A stretch of DNA of 64,000 nucleotides from Onthophagus taurus (taxonomy: Eukaryota; Arthropoda; Insecta; Coleoptera; Scarabaeidae). Of this stretch, positions 1-11,140 are shown in pieces (within the stretch, counting starts at the first letter, position 1; the number at the start of each line of letters is the position of its first letter). Both the position numbers and the translations under genes were made by a program. The stretch lies in the NCBI RefSeq assembly GCF_036711975.1, contig NC_091972.1, positions 24,061,001-24,125,000 on the forward strand. Direction: 5' to 3'. The notes below the pieces were generated by a model. That model was not told the DNA's origin and searched no databases. It worked only from the letters and a program-made list of their open reading frames with translations.

Positions 1-260
1 ACACCAAACTTATTTATAACATTTACAAGAATGCTACAATGAGCGTGGGGTAAGACAAGGCGATATAATGGTGAACCCAAATTGTTTATCACAGTCCTGG
101 AGAGTGCATTTAAATAACTGGATTGGACTCAAAAAGGTATAAAAATTGATGGCAATACTTATTTCGGTATCCTTGGAGAGATGAGACTGATGCTGAACGT
201 ATACAGGAGGCGTGTGCAAGAGTTGGGCTAAATATCAACAAAATTTAGGACAAATCTTGT
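1..260 (+). pseudogene. RTE-type non-LTR retrotransposon reverse transcriptase fragment
   Basis: Decayed reverse transcriptase piece entering from outside the window. Translating in shifting frames gives ERGVRQGD, the RT motif that precedes the catalytic palm, then a stretch reading NPKLFITVLESAFK, a stop, and LDWTQKGIKIDGNTYF. This order is typical of RTE-clade polymerases. At least one frameshift and one stop break it, and the YADD-type motif is missing. The continuation of the same kind of protein reappears at 1160-1530, so 260-1160 looks inserted. Confidence 0.6.
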
Positions 261-269
261 TCCAAGCTG

Positions 270-900
270 TAACATCAATATTGGTGATGATGAATATTCC
301 ATCTAGAATACTTTCTATGGTATGTTATTAATCTCTGATACCTTTCCATATTTTGCCGCAGAGATTGCGTTTTGAACCTCACTGATTGATATAGATGCCA
401 TGACACTATCCTTTCTATGGTGTGACGGACTGCTGTCTGTTTCCAAATCAGTTTCTCTATGCTTAATAGGTTTTGAAAATAATTTTTCCAAATGTCATTC
501 ATTTCACTATCACATATTATTTTTCCTGTTCCATCTCAGCATAGAGCTACGTGCGATTTGTGCCTTTGTCTTAACTGTCTAACAAATTTATACACATTCC
601 TGGTGTTATTAGCTTTAAAGTGTACATATTTCGGGAAAGTTTATATTTTCACTACCGACCATTCTCGTTTACGTAATACTCTTCGAAAATATTTAACGAT
701 TTCTTTAATGCTTGAAAAACAACTTTGAATGTCCTGAATTGAGTATAAGTCTAATATTAATGACTAAATTCAATTTTTATGCTTCATTAATTCTTGTTGT
801 TTGATTCTTTTCTAGTCATATTGCACTTCCATCAAATCCAAGATTTCAAGATCCATGAGATTGTTGATTTCCAATTTTAAATTAAGTAGTTCGTTTAAGA
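270..900 (-). pseudogene. RTE-type retrotransposon fragment, opposite strand
   Basis: The reverse strand holds a broken reading frame. One part reads MNDIWKNYFQNLL, which resembles the 'W-x2-Y-F-x2-LLN' element that precedes RT in RTE proteins. A second part reads SISEVQNAISAAKYGK, resembling the 'eeV..AI..mKnGKA' segment. Several stops and frameshifts are present. It lies between two plus-strand RTE pieces, so it may be a separate inserted copy. The 900-1150 stretch beyond it shows nothing I can name. Confidence 0.35.
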
Positions 901-1159
901 TCTTATTATTCTTCTTCTTTTATTCAGGTTGTAACCTGTTTACGCATCTCTCTCTAGCTAATCTTTGGTCTCTTTTGTCTTAATCAGCCAGGTTTCTTCC
1001 ATTCTTTGGAAGTATTCATAAATTTTTTTTATTTCTCCCCTAGCAAATCTCATGACATATCCGAATCCACAAAATTCTCTTACAATTTTGTTCCTAACTT
1101 CCTATGACTTCTTGTCTTTTCCACTATTGTTCTTAAAGTACTCATCTCAGTTGGTTCGC

Positions 1160-1530
1160 ATCGCAGCCATATATCTTGGCCATGAGGTTCGTGTATCGAG
1201 CGATAATAATCAAAGGCAGCCTACAGGAAACTTAGAGACATTTTCATAGGCGATATTCCTGTATATTTGAAAAGAAAGGCTGTCAATCAATGCGTGGTTC
1301 CTCCTTTGGTTATCATATCCGAAACATTAATATTAACGGTGGCCATTACCAGGAGGCTCAACGTAACGCAAAGGAAGATGGAGAGGTCGATACTGGGTGT
1401 AACCCTGAGGGACCACATACGAAATGAAGACCTACGAAGAAGAACTGGCGTAAATGATGCGGTCAACATTGTGGCAAAGCTCAAGTGGAACTGGGCGGAT
1501 CATCGTCGCAAGAATGAAGAATGAGCAGTG
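1160..1530 (+). pseudogene. RTE-type reverse transcriptase C-terminal fragment
   Basis: The sequence reads YLGHEVRVSSDNNQ, then after frameshifts RRLNVTQRKMERSILGV, LRDHIRNEDLRRRTG and VAKLKWNWADH. This is the conserved C-terminal region of RTE-like polymerases. A closely related segment is on the other strand at 10735-11140. The open stretch at 1267-1524 is one intact part of it. No promoter or host gene context is visible. Confidence 0.65.
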
Positions 1531-1574
1531 GTTACCTGATTATAATACGTCTTCGATCGTTGACAATTCTTCGT

Positions 1575-1745
1575 CTTCAACGCCCATTTCATCATGTTCC
1601 TCTACATTTTTGTCCGAATCTGTTATATTTTTACTTGTATCACTTTTGTATGTACTGTTTGGGTATTTACCCTAGGCCGGAGTAAATACCCAGATAAATA
1701 CCCACTTTTTAAATACCTACCCGCCGGGTATTTACCCAGCGCCCA
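1575..1745. repeat. Interspersed repeat, copy 1 (hAT-like end)
   Basis: This stretch ends with GCGCCCATCACTG and carries several GGTATTTACCC-type words. Its reverse complement recurs at 8812-8980, starting TAGTGATAGGCGCTGG. The reverse complement of the terminus (CAGTGATGGGCGC) looks like a hAT terminal inverted repeat. Probably a non-autonomous hAT end; the opposite terminus was not found. Confidence 0.6.
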
Positions 1746-2157
1746 TCACTGCGCAACACACAATGTATAAAAGGTGATTTTAAAAAAAATAAATTTTATG
1801 GAATAATATACAGAATTATTCGGACCACTCGTACCACTCTTTTTATACCGAAATGATAAGTCATAAAAAGTTGAAATAAAACATTCTTAATCTCCCTGTA
1901 TAAATAAAAATATGCAACGAAAGAATAGATACGCTTCCTACGCTTGCTGTACGCAGGGACTTCCCCAACGACTGACTCCGCGCTGAGCTAGCATTAAAAT
2001 GTTAGGTCTGTCCTAACGTGTTGATTTGTTTAGTTGGGTAATACATTTTATGCGTGGTGGTTTTGTTTTATTATTTGATGTGTTTATTACGGAAAACGAG
2101 TGTAACGTACTTTTGACTGTTGTAACATATTGTTTGTTATAATTTTTAATTATAATA

Positions 2158-4032
2158 ATGGCGAGAAAATCTTCAAAACGAAAAATTTTGGACGAAAATA
2201 GAGCATTTCAAGACAATTAGGAAGATGAATATTTTGTTGTTGCAAATAAACATGGTTCGGCAACATGTTTGATTTGTCGTGAAAGTATTATATTAAAAAA
2301 ATATAATATTGTTCGTCATTATACTACGAAACACAAATCATTCGATGATACATTTTCTCACGGCTCTTTAATAAGATGCAAAAAGTTGACTTGTTTGAAA
2401 AAGTCATTGCAACAACAACAAAATATGTTATTAGTGACAATATCACAAGATACAGCAGTGACAAGAGCATCGTATGAAATTTGTTATATACTTGGTAAAC
2501 ACATGAAACCATTTATCGATGCAGAGGTGGTGAAGGAATGTTTCCTTAGTGCTTCCAATATATTATTTGATAAGTTTAGTAATAAAAATCAAATAATATC
2601 TCAAATAAAAAACATGCAGCTCTCTGATTCTACCTGCGTTAGACGTATTGAAGATATTTCAAAATACATTTCTAATCGCGTCATAGAAGAAATAAAAAAT
2701 TGTAAATATTTTAGTTTGGCTTTTGATTCTAGCACCGATATTTCATCAACAGCACAATGTTCCGTTTTCGTTAGGTATGGTACCGAAGAAAATTATATTT
2801 ACGAAAATTTTTTTAAATTTCTTCCTATGAAGAATCAAACCAGAGGCACTGACTATCTCGATATTATTAGTACTTTTCTGGAGAACAATAATATTGATGT
2901 AAAAAAATTGGTTTGCGTGTGCACGGATGGATGCCCTTCAATGATAGGATCCGAAAAAGGTTTTGTTTCCCTATTGAAAAAGAAATACAATTTAACAAAT
3001 CTCTTATCCTTTCACTGTATCATTCACCAAGAGAACTTAGCAGCACGTATCTCTATTGCCGAAATAGACGCCGTGATGAAGACCGTAATAAGTATAGTGA
3101 ATTATATTCGAGCACGAGAACTGAACCACAGGAAATTTAAAAGTCTTTTAGAAGAAATGAATTGTAATTACAATGACATTCCTTTACATACCTCGGTGCG
3201 ATGGCTAAGTAGAGGAAAAGTTGTGGAACGGTTTTTTTCTTTAAGGCAAAACATTATTTTGTTTTTGCAACAAAACAATAAAATTTACAATGAACTGGAA
3301 AATAATGGATGGTGGTGTCTTTTAGCTTTTCTGTGCGACATTACAGATAAACTTAATGAGCTTAATCGCAGCTTACAGGGGGAAAATAAAATTATTTCGC
3401 AGATGGCGAATAAAGTATTTGCTTTTGAAGAAAAATTAAAGATCTATTACGAAGAAATGCAGAACCAAATATCACGTAACTTTCCAACCATAATAAAAGC
3501 TGAACAAGATGGTATACATATTTCTCAAGAAAATTATATGATGTTTGCTAATTATTTAGCTGCCTTATCCAATGAGTTTAAGAGCAGATTTCAGGATTTA
3601 CGTTATATCAAGAATTCTCTGTTGCTTATGGAAAATCCTTGGCACTTAGAAACAACAAGTGTAACACAATTAGCATCTTTTGGATGTGATTATGCAAAGA
3701 TATTTGATGAATATATCGAATTTAAGAACCATACAAGTTTGGAAGCTATTTTTAAAGAAAAAAGAGAAGGTCAGGAGTACAATGAGTTTTGGAGAGTAGT
3801 ACCAGAAAAATATAAACATTTACAAAAGTGTGCCCTTTTACTGCTCACGTTGTTCGCATCAACGTATATTTGTGAATCATCATTTTCAAAAATGAAATAT
3901 GCGAAGAACATTTACAGAAATAGACTTACTGATTCTCATCTTGATGATGTATTGAGGATAGCATGTACCAATTACAAACCCGATTTGTCTCAAGTGGTAA
4001 AAAAATTGTCGCAGTATCAAAAATCACATTAA
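2158..4032 (+). pseudogene. hAT transposase (ZBED5-like), one nonsense codon
   Basis: An almost complete hAT-superfamily transposase of about 624 codons. An ATG at 2158 opens a frame broken only by TAG at 2218-2220; the uninterrupted part runs from 2269 to 4032. The N-terminus carries a BED-type zinc finger (CLIC, then HYTTKH). The middle has acidic positions expected of the RNase-H-like fold, in FDSSTDIS and CTDGCPSM. The C-terminus has the hAT dimerisation region (ICESSFSKMKYAKN, then RNRLTDSHLDD). The closest family I can name is the ZBED5/FAM200-like group. It could be a recently dead transposon, or a domesticated gene starting at an internal methionine. Downstream at 4135-4180 is a GCGGCCCGCG word often seen near ends of such elements. 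Confidence 0.8.
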
Positions 4033-4179
4033 TTATTTTTTGTGTAAAAATAATATTATAACGGTAACAAATAAATATTGTAAAAAATACATTCGTTTTT
4101 TATTGTGTAAAACACTATTACATTATGTATATAATGTTGCGGCCCGCGTAACTTACCAAATATAGGTATGTGGCCCTAA

Positions 4180-5179
4180 AGAAAAAAAGGTTGAGTATGG
4201 CTGGGTTAGAGGTAGATGCACATTCGTTCAATACATGCCAAGTAAATCGGCAAAATATGGACGTAAAATTTTTTGGATGTGTGACTCTACGTCTGGTTAT
4301 GCTTTGGATGGTTTAGTTTATGTTGGTCGCCAGCCCGGAGAACCTCCACATAAAAACTTGGGGCTTGAAGTAGTACAAACTCTTGTGCGTGGCATTCATA
4401 ATTGTGGTCGCAATCTCACGATAGACAATTTCTTCACTAGTGTTCCGCTAGCAACTTATCTGTTGGATAAAAATATTAATGTTGTGGGTACACTACGTCA
4501 GAATAAGCGTGACATTCCGAAAGAAATGAAAGCCTCAAAAGATCGTGTAGTCTACTTTTCATTGTTTTGTTTTCAAAATAACGTATCCATGCTAAGTTAC
4601 GCACGTAAAAAGAACAAATGCGTAATTTTACTAAGCACCATGCACCACGACGCATCTATCAATGACGACGCTAAGAGGAAGCCTGAAATCATCTCTCATT
4701 ATAATAAAACAAAGGGCGGTGTTGACATCATGGATCAAATGGTGTGGACATACACGTGCAAGAGGCAAAGTAAACGATGGCCCATGACATTTTTCTTCAA
4801 CATCATTGATGTTGCAGCACTCAATGCTGCATAGTCTTTACGAAGGAACATCGAAACTACAACATAGGAGTGACTCACAAACGCAGAATGTTTTTGAAAG
4901 ATTTAGCGAAGGAACTAGTGATACCACATATGCAGAGAAGATCTACTAACCCTTACCTACGGCGTACTGTCCGGGAGTGTATGAGCAGATTTATTGATAT
5001 ATGTGCATATATGTGGTCCGCCAGCCGCTCACACAACTGCAACAATTAAGAGAAAAAGATGCTCAGTATGTCCCGCAAGTATAGATCGTAAAAGCACAAT
5101 GATATGTATTACTTGTAAAAATAATATCTGTGATGAGCATAGTATTAGAATGTGCAATAAATGTTTCTCTAATCCCTAA
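4180..5179 (+). pseudogene. piggyBac transposase, C-terminal half
   Basis: Remnant of a piggyBac-type DDE transposase. The intact stretch 4235-4834 begins in mid-protein (PSKSAKYGRKIFWMCDS) and contains all three expected catalytic aspartates, in WMCDS, LTIDNFF and KGGVDIMDQM. A stop follows at 4832-4834, then frameshifted sequence. The same protein resumes at 4994-5179 with the cysteine-rich C-terminal domain (CSVC, CITCKNNICDEH, CNKC). The N-terminal region is missing; the piece abuts the hAT element upstream. A poly(A) signal AATAAA sits at 5259. Not functional as it stands. Confidence 0.85.
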
Positions 5180-5382
5180 AAACAATAAACAATAATGTTT
5201 TTTTAACAATAATGTTCACTTTCATATTTAACCTCACGTTTGTAACGTACATATGTATAAATAAATAAAGTTTAATTCAATAACTTTGTTTCTGTTCTGA
5301 CTACACGTGATTTTATACAACGGGTCTCAGAAGCCCTGATTATGTAAATGACGATATTTTATTGGTTAAGTATCCTAGGATT

Positions 5383-5636
5383 AATTGAACTAAAATTAGA
5401 ACTAACACTAGAAACTTACGGGTTTTGGCGTGCGTCTTTTAAGAAAATGTTTGACGTTTCGGATGCCATGTTGCAACCTTCTTCAGAAACTAGTTCCACC
5501 AGTTTCTGAACCAGTTCCACCAGTTTCTGAACCACTTGAACCAGTTCCACCAGTTTCTGAAACGTCAAACATTTTCTTAAAAGACGGACGGCAAAATCCG
5601 AAAGTTTCTAGTTTTAGTTCTAATTTTAGTTCAATT
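5383..5636. repeat. 254-bp foldback repeat with AGAACTAA-type arms
   Basis: Left arm 5383-5460 (AATTGAACTAAAATTAGAAC and onward to TTGACGTTTC) is matched, with few mismatches, by its reverse complement at 5559-5636. The spacer holds about three copies of a roughly 21-bp unit containing CCACCAGTTTCTGAACC. Arms of the same family occur at 9363-9475 and in the array at 17290-17650. Apparent coding here (PPVSEP repeats) is a by-product of the tandem unit. Confidence 0.85.
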
Positions 5637-6425
5637 CTAAGAAGTGTTTCAAAAGAGGTTATTTTTCTATAGATCATTTTATACATGCTTCATAAATAGA
5701 GAACTCCTCTCCTAATACTAGAGTTAATGTTTTGGTTGGTATTATACATACATTTTTAAATTCGATTGTAACAAAGTACAAATTTACTGTAAAAACATGC
5801 TACAAAAAAGCAATCAAAGTAAACAATTATCCCAATTTCAATGTGTTTTTGAATATCGACATTCAAACGTCAATGTGACATATGTAACTTGATTTCAAAA
5901 CATCACATATAAACATTTCTGGACAATCTAACCAACTTCACAACAAAGCAAATATCTTTCAGAAACATCATTCGTCTTATGTTCATTCTTTTCAGTATCA
6001 TCTCAATCGCAGTTTGAAATTTGCTGTTGACAAATAAATTTATTTGTTTTCGAATTATTTCATTGCACCTCACATTCAACATAGTCACGAGATGTCAAAA
6101 CGACGCGCGACGTTAAGACGTTTAAACAAAAAAAATCACTAGGACTAGGTCACAGTTATTTTAGTAGTTCGTGTGAAATTTGATCTACCGTTAACTAAAT
6201 TACCAACATAAATTTTTGTATGATATTTGACAACAATTTGACAGATATTACAGAAAGAAATAGTACATATTATGTAATAGTGAAAGTGTATAAAATGATC
6301 AAAAAAATATATTTCATAAAATAATACTTTATTAAATCCTCTAGTACACCGATTAATTACACCTGGTTGTATAAAAATTATCTATAATTAAACAAATATT
6401 TATGTACAATTAATATTAATTCGTT
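5637..6425. other. Region between foldback and gene, no gene seen
   Basis: AT-rich sequence without a convincing reading frame on either strand. The only signal is TTTATT at 6328-6333, which on the minus strand is an AATAAA poly(A) signal about 95 bp past the stop codon of the gene at 6426-7936. Confidence 0.5.
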
Positions 6426-7936
6426 CTATTTATTGATGGACTTCAAGAAATGATCAATATGAATGACACCATCTTCAGCGGTCGCTATATGAAGATTAGC
6501 CCCACAGAGCATTTTATTTATATAAGGGTTATGTAATTCGGTAACTTGTGTAGAACAAGCAGCAGCAGCACCACTGGTCGATTGTAAACTTCCAGACCAG
6601 TATTCATTTCCAGGAAATGCGTTTGCATCCCAAGCATAAGAAACGACCCTCAATTTTCCAGCATGTATGTTTTTTAAACGGGTATGAGGCCGATTTTTTG
6701 TTAAATAAATGTTAATCCCACCGTTTGGATGACCTTCAATTGGAATTTTATCGCCACTATTATAATTACCACACGAAATAGCTTGAATGTAACTTAAATC
6801 TACATCTGAAATGTTGTTGAGATGTGTACCTAAAGATCTAAAAATAACAATAAAGGTTACAGTCAATTATAGATGATTTTTATCAACTATTATTATTACA
6901 TGATTCGTTGAGAAACTGTTCTAGTAAACACATCAAGTTGATGAGTTGATTTCATCCAAACACCAAGACCAATTCCAACTAAATGAACGTAAGCAAATTT
7001 ATTTATATATTTTTTAGCTCTGGTATTGGCTTCTAATAAAAATGTATCCAAAGTAAGAGATATTCGTTTTGAGAAAGTTAAATTATCAAAATAATCGTCG
7101 TTTTGTAACCATTTAAAGTTGATGTAATCTATGTTATGTTCTGAGTTTAAAAATTCGCTATAAGTCATGTTTATCTTATTATAAAATTCAGAGTACATTA
7201 AATTGATTGATGCTGCAGAAGTTGATCCATAACCATTTTTTACTATATTTTGTTCTTTATCAATAACAATATCTTGGTATTCCATAATGTTCCTTTTGAC
7301 TAACCTCGCTCCTATTAAACCCATAATAATACCTTCGTCTTCAACTTTAGTTCTATCTTCTTCTAATATACCTCTATTTTGTCTGCTTCCGTCGTTTATG
7401 AAATAAGTGTACGATGAGACCGATAAAAAAGCGGACAATTTTATTTCGTCATAACTGAGATAATCTTTTAATTGCAAAATGGTTTCGTCATCGGTTCCAA
7501 TTGCTTCCCAGTCACCGACTCCTTCTTTACCATCTCTTAATTTCCAAGCATCCATCACCCCGACAAAACAAATAGCCCGTTTTTTTAATAATCGATCTAC
7601 CAAATCCACCACAGTCATATCTTTATAAACTTCTTTTTCAACTTTAGAACCAAACTTTCGTTTATGACATAAAAAGTTCGTATATAAAATCAAAATTTTT
7701 TCATGAATTATTGGATAAACCGATTGAATATTTCTTTCCAAAAATTCCCCACTTACTATCTTCTTTAACGATTCGCATTTTGCAGAAAGTATTGGAAACG
7801 AAATTGGAAATTCCGCACTAAGTTGAATCACTTCGTTCAAGGTCGTTTTTGGTAACACACATTTTCCATTATTTATTGCACTCGGATTTATCTCGTTTGT
7901 ATGATTTTGCGACATAAAATCACTTAGTGTCGTCAT
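6426..7936 (-). CDS. DUF4804-like uncharacterised protein, copy 1 (two exons)
   Basis: A two-exon gene read on the minus strand. Exon 1 is 7936-6900 and exon 2 is 6837-6426; a 62-bp intron (6899-6838) has GT and AG ends. The spliced product is 482 residues. It shares its whole architecture with the gene at 17781-19270, including intron phase 2 at the same codon. Conserved blocks are LVGIGLGVW near residue 320, SYAWDANAFPGNEYW near 410 and NPYINK near 450. I recall this pattern as Pfam DUF4804, an unassigned family; that name is unverified. No signal peptide or membrane segment is visible, so a soluble intracellular protein is likely. The glycine-rich block and the WDxNAFPGNE motif look like ligand- or catalysis-related loops, but no activity can be assigned. 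The frame is intact, which suggests an active gene. Confidence 0.8.
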
Positions 7937-8568
7937 TTTTCTTTAATCTAATATTCACATTAATCGTGTTGTTTCTCTGCTACACACTGTACGAATCGTG
8001 TTCTAAAAGGTTTCTTTAGGTATGAGGATGTTATTCATATGCTTAACCTTGAATAACAAGTATATAAAAGAAAATCTTTAATTATTTTTTAGAGGCATAA
8101 ATTTGTTCGCGTGTTGATATTTAGAGGAAAACAATGCAACTTAGTTAACCTCTAAGGTTAGATATCAAAGTGAATAAGAAGATTCGGCGGTTCACTTTGT
8201 TATTAAACAAAATATTGCGCGAGGTAACTGCGGTTTTTATAATTTGTTTCCTGTATATTAAACAATATTCTTTATTGTATGTATTAATATATTGTGTGTT
8301 ATACGCAGTGTTACTTAAAAAACATAAGAAACTTATTGAACAAATAAGGTATTTCTTAAATTATTTATTGTTAAGATTATTTGGATAAATTATCTTTTAA
8401 AAAGTTGCAAAATATCTCGAGAATAAGATTATCCGACACACCCAAATGTTTTACGTGATGTGAAAGGAACATGGCGTCACGCTGGTCCTGAATTGATGTT
8501 TATAACCGCAGGAATAAGTATTAATTCGTTCGATGAAGAAAATAACTGTAAAGTTTGTTGTAATCACG
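7937..8568. other. 5' flank of copy-1 gene, no other gene seen
   Basis: AT-rich upstream region of the minus-strand gene ending at 7936. A 72-codon frame at 8170-8388 encodes a strongly hydrophobic peptide without recognisable features; I do not regard it as a gene. Confidence 0.4.
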
Positions 8569-8660
8569 GCACATTTCTACGTAAAATGTGAAAATGAATT
8601 TGAAAATTTTCGACTTCTTGTCGCGAGTTAAATGAAAAACGCAAGGTCCGTTGAGTAAAC
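8569..8660. repeat. Interspersed repeat, related to 38130-38240
   Basis: The words GAATTTGAAAATTTTCGACT and CGCGAGTTAAATGAAAAACG occur here and, in reverse complement, at 38130-38210. Likely two copies of one short non-autonomous element. Confidence 0.55.
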
Positions 8661-8704
8661 ATTGTATACTCACCGTGAGTATAATCTATATTCAACGGAC
8701 CTTG
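8642..8704. repeat. Nested palindromes
   Basis: A perfect 13-bp inverted repeat (CAAGGTCCGTTGA at 8642-8654, reverse complement at 8692-8704) encloses a second perfect palindrome with 9-bp arms and a 1-bp spacer at 8665-8683 (TATACTCAC, C, GTGAGTATA). Confidence 0.85.
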
Positions 8705-8811
8705 GGCAAAACGTGCCCGATTTCTTTAGATGTCGGCAACTTTATCTACATTACGATTTTTTTCTCAAAAATCTATACGGGTACGGGACACCTGCATCAG
8801 AGCATTCTAGT

Positions 8812-8980
8812 GATAGGCGCTGGATAAATATCCGGTGGGTAGGTTTATAAAATTGGTATTTATTTGGGTATTTACCCCGGCCCAGGGTAAATACCCAAAC
8901 AGTACGTATAAAAGTGAAACAAGTAAAAATATAACAGATTCGGAAAAAAATTAAAAGGAAGATGAAGAAATATTATCAGA
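8812..8980. repeat. Interspersed repeat, copy 2 (inverted relative to 1575-1745)
   Basis: Reverse-complement copy of the repeat at 1575-1745, with the shared words GGGTAAATACCC and TATAACAGATTCGG. It starts TAGTGATAGGCGCTGG, a hAT-like terminus. Confidence 0.6.
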
Positions 8981-9362
8981 CAAATCTGTTGTAATTTAGC
9001 TCAAAGTATTATGATAAACTTGTTTATTTTTTTAGTGCTCTTTGTACTGTTTTTACATTCTATCATCATCATCATCAAGCAGTCCTCTGCGTCAGGTCCA
9101 TGCAGCCAGCCCCCCGACGTTCCCAAAAATAAAAATCTTTACGCTAAAGTATTGTACTAGTTTTGTACCCTAATGAACCACCAACGAAAAGTTTTGTACC
9201 CCTACACTTCTTAAACTATAACGGGCTGCCTATATGTCAGCCCCCGACATTTTTTGACAAAACCGGACCTTTTAGTACACTAAAATATTGTATTAGTTTT
9301 GTACCTTAATGTACCGGTAAAAAAAACTTTTGTACCCCAACGATTTCTGAGAAACAACCCCT

Positions 9363-9475
9363 TGAACTAAAACTAACACTAGAGACTTTCGGGTTTTGCC
9401 GTGCGTCTTTTAACAAAAGGTTTGACGTTTCGGATGCCATGTTGCAACCTTCTTCAGAAACTGGTTCGAAGTGAC
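9363..9475. repeat. Single arm of the AGAACTAA foldback family
   Basis: Matches the left arm of the 5383-5636 foldback: ACTAACACTAGAGACTTTCG, then TTGACGTTTCGGATGCC and CTTCTTCAGAAAC. No inverted partner is adjacent. Confidence 0.75.
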
Positions 9476-9544
9476 GAAATCGAAAATCAGGAACAATATA
9501 TAAGTCGAAAAACTAATTAATAATCAATTAAAGCTAATTATTAA

Positions 9545-10170
9545 CTAATTGCGTCGCGTCCGGTGTGAGGCGGGAGGAGATCTTCGTGTTCACCACCATC
9601 CATGTGCTGCTAGGCTCCCAGCCATCCTCTCTGTTCACGTTATTTCTATGTCGGTGGATCTCTCTGGCTTCTCTTGTCAGTCGCTGGTGATATCTGTTGT
9701 CCCTAGCCAGCACCTTTGTTTGGTCGAAGTTTATTCGGTGTCCCTCTGCATGGTAATGTTCCTCAACCGCCGGATCTGCTGGATCTTCGTCAACCTTACA
9801 TCTCTTTCATGCTCCTTGATGCGGCACTCGACGTTAAGGCTGAGCTTTTGGCGAAGACCATCTACAGCATCCTTAACTGGTACCTTAGTAAAAAGGGATT
9901 CTACATCGAAACTCACCAAAATATCCTCAGCATCTAGCTTTATACCTTTTACAGATTTCACAAAGTGTGTAGAATCCCTGACATACGATTCCGTATTCCT
10001 TGTGAAAGGAGACAGAACCTTTGCAAGATATTTGGCCAACCTGTATGTTGGGGAGTTGATGGCACTGACGATAGGGCGGAGGGGGCGTCTGGTTTATGAA
10101 TCTTCGGTAGTCCATAAATTCTTGGTTGTACCGGCGCCTGCACAAACAAACCTTTCTGCTATTCTGCTGG
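9545..10170 (-). pseudogene. Penelope-like element reverse transcriptase fragment
   Basis: Minus-strand remnant. Going downstream it reads RIYGLPKIHKPDAP, then after frameshifts MAKYLAKVLSPFTRNTESYV and DILVSFDVESLFTKVPV. The LPKIHK block followed by SFDVxSLFTxVP is diagnostic of Penelope-like reverse transcriptases. The catalytic YVDD part and any GIY-YIG domain are missing. It is distinct from the longer Penelope-like element at 45244-47940 (SFDITNLYSNIP). Confidence 0.8.
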
Positions 10171-10734
10171 AATTCCTGTGGATTCCTATGATTCTGTGGA
10201 AGTTTTGGGGTACAAAACTTTTTTTCACCGATACATTAAGGTACAGAACTAGTACAATACTATAACGTATAAAAAATGGAAAGTTTATGTGGTAAATCGC
10301 CAGAATATGACTTTCAGCCAGCCCCCGCCTTATAAAAGGGGTTGTTTCTCGGAAACCGTTGGGGTACAAAATTTTTTTTCACCGGTACATAACTAGTACA
10401 ATACTATAACGCTCAGAAAATGGAAAGTTTGTATGCTAAATCGCCAAAATGTGACTTTCAGCCAGCCCCCGCCGTATAAAAGGGGTTGTTTCTCGGAAAC
10501 CGTTGAGATACAAACCTTTTTGTCACCGGTACATTAAGGTACAAAAGTAGTACAATATTTTAGTGTACTAAAAGGTTCGTTTTTGTCAAAAAATATCGGG
10601 GGTTGACATGTAGGCAACCCCTCATCAGAGAAAACGTTATTGTTTAAAAACCGTAGGGGTACAACATTTTTTAATGGTGGTACATTAGGGTACCAAACTA
10701 GTACAATACTTTAGTATAAAGATTTTTTATTTTT

Positions 10735-11140
10735 CGGCATGTCGGGAGACTGCCTACATGGACCTCTCTGCCTCCTGTGTCGTTGTTGGACATAGGCCTC
10801 CCCTATTCTGTTCCATTCGTTTTTATTCTGTGCTGTCTGAATCCAACTGTTGTTCATTCTTTTGACGTCATCCGTCCAGCGTGTTGGCGGTCTTTCTCTA
10901 CTTCGTCTCTCTGCTCGCGGTCTCCACTCAAGCAACCATTTTGTCCACTGCTCATTCTTCATTCGCGCGACATAACCTAGCCAGTTCCACTTGAGCTTTG
11001 CCACACTGTTGACCACATCATTTACGCCAGTTCCTTTTCATAGGTCTTCATTTCATATATGGTCCCTCAGGGACACCCAGCATCGACCCCTCCATCTTTC
11101 TTTGCGTTATTTTGAGCCTCATGGCAGTTAATGTTAAAGT
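10735..11140 (-). pseudogene. RTE-type reverse transcriptase C-terminus
   Basis: The minus strand reads ITQRKMEGSMLGV, a broken LRDHI segment, then an open stretch (11016-10711) with VAKLKWNWLGYVARMKNEQW and RPPTRWTDDVKR. This is the 3' end of an RTE-type open reading frame, related to 1160-1530. The upstream part is missing, as expected for a 5'-truncated LINE insertion. Confidence 0.75.

Larger units (their letters stand above)
9126..10735. repeat. Composite element with GTACAATA-type inverted and tandem repeats
   Basis: The left flank (9126-9365) and right flank (10200-10735) are inverted copies sharing AAAATCTTTACGCTAAAG-like ends and many repeats of TTGTACTAGTTTTGTACC. The right side holds about three tandem units of roughly 140-160 bp (starting near 10205, 10360 and 10500), each with AGCCAGCCCCCG and GGGGTTGTTTCTC. 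Inside are a foldback-family arm (9363-9475) and a Penelope-like fragment (9545-10170). Probably a non-autonomous element that received nested insertions. Confidence 0.6.

Noticed and set aside
5450-5492. CTGAAGA...GAAA on the minus strand as a hammerhead (also near 9430-9460)
   Set aside because: The core words are present but no convincing stem I or U-containing cleavage site could be formed; the arms pair with the foldback partner instead.
5430-5686. Overlapping open frames with PPVSEP repeats
   Set aside because: They arise from the tandem 21-bp unit and inverted arms of the foldback; both strands are open for the same reason.
8170-8388. Hydrophobic 72-codon frame
   Set aside because: AT-rich sequence readily encodes such peptides; no homolog or signal recognised.
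9549-10265. 238-codon plus-strand frame
   Set aside because: It is the complement of the minus-strand Penelope-like RT fragment, which has real motifs.
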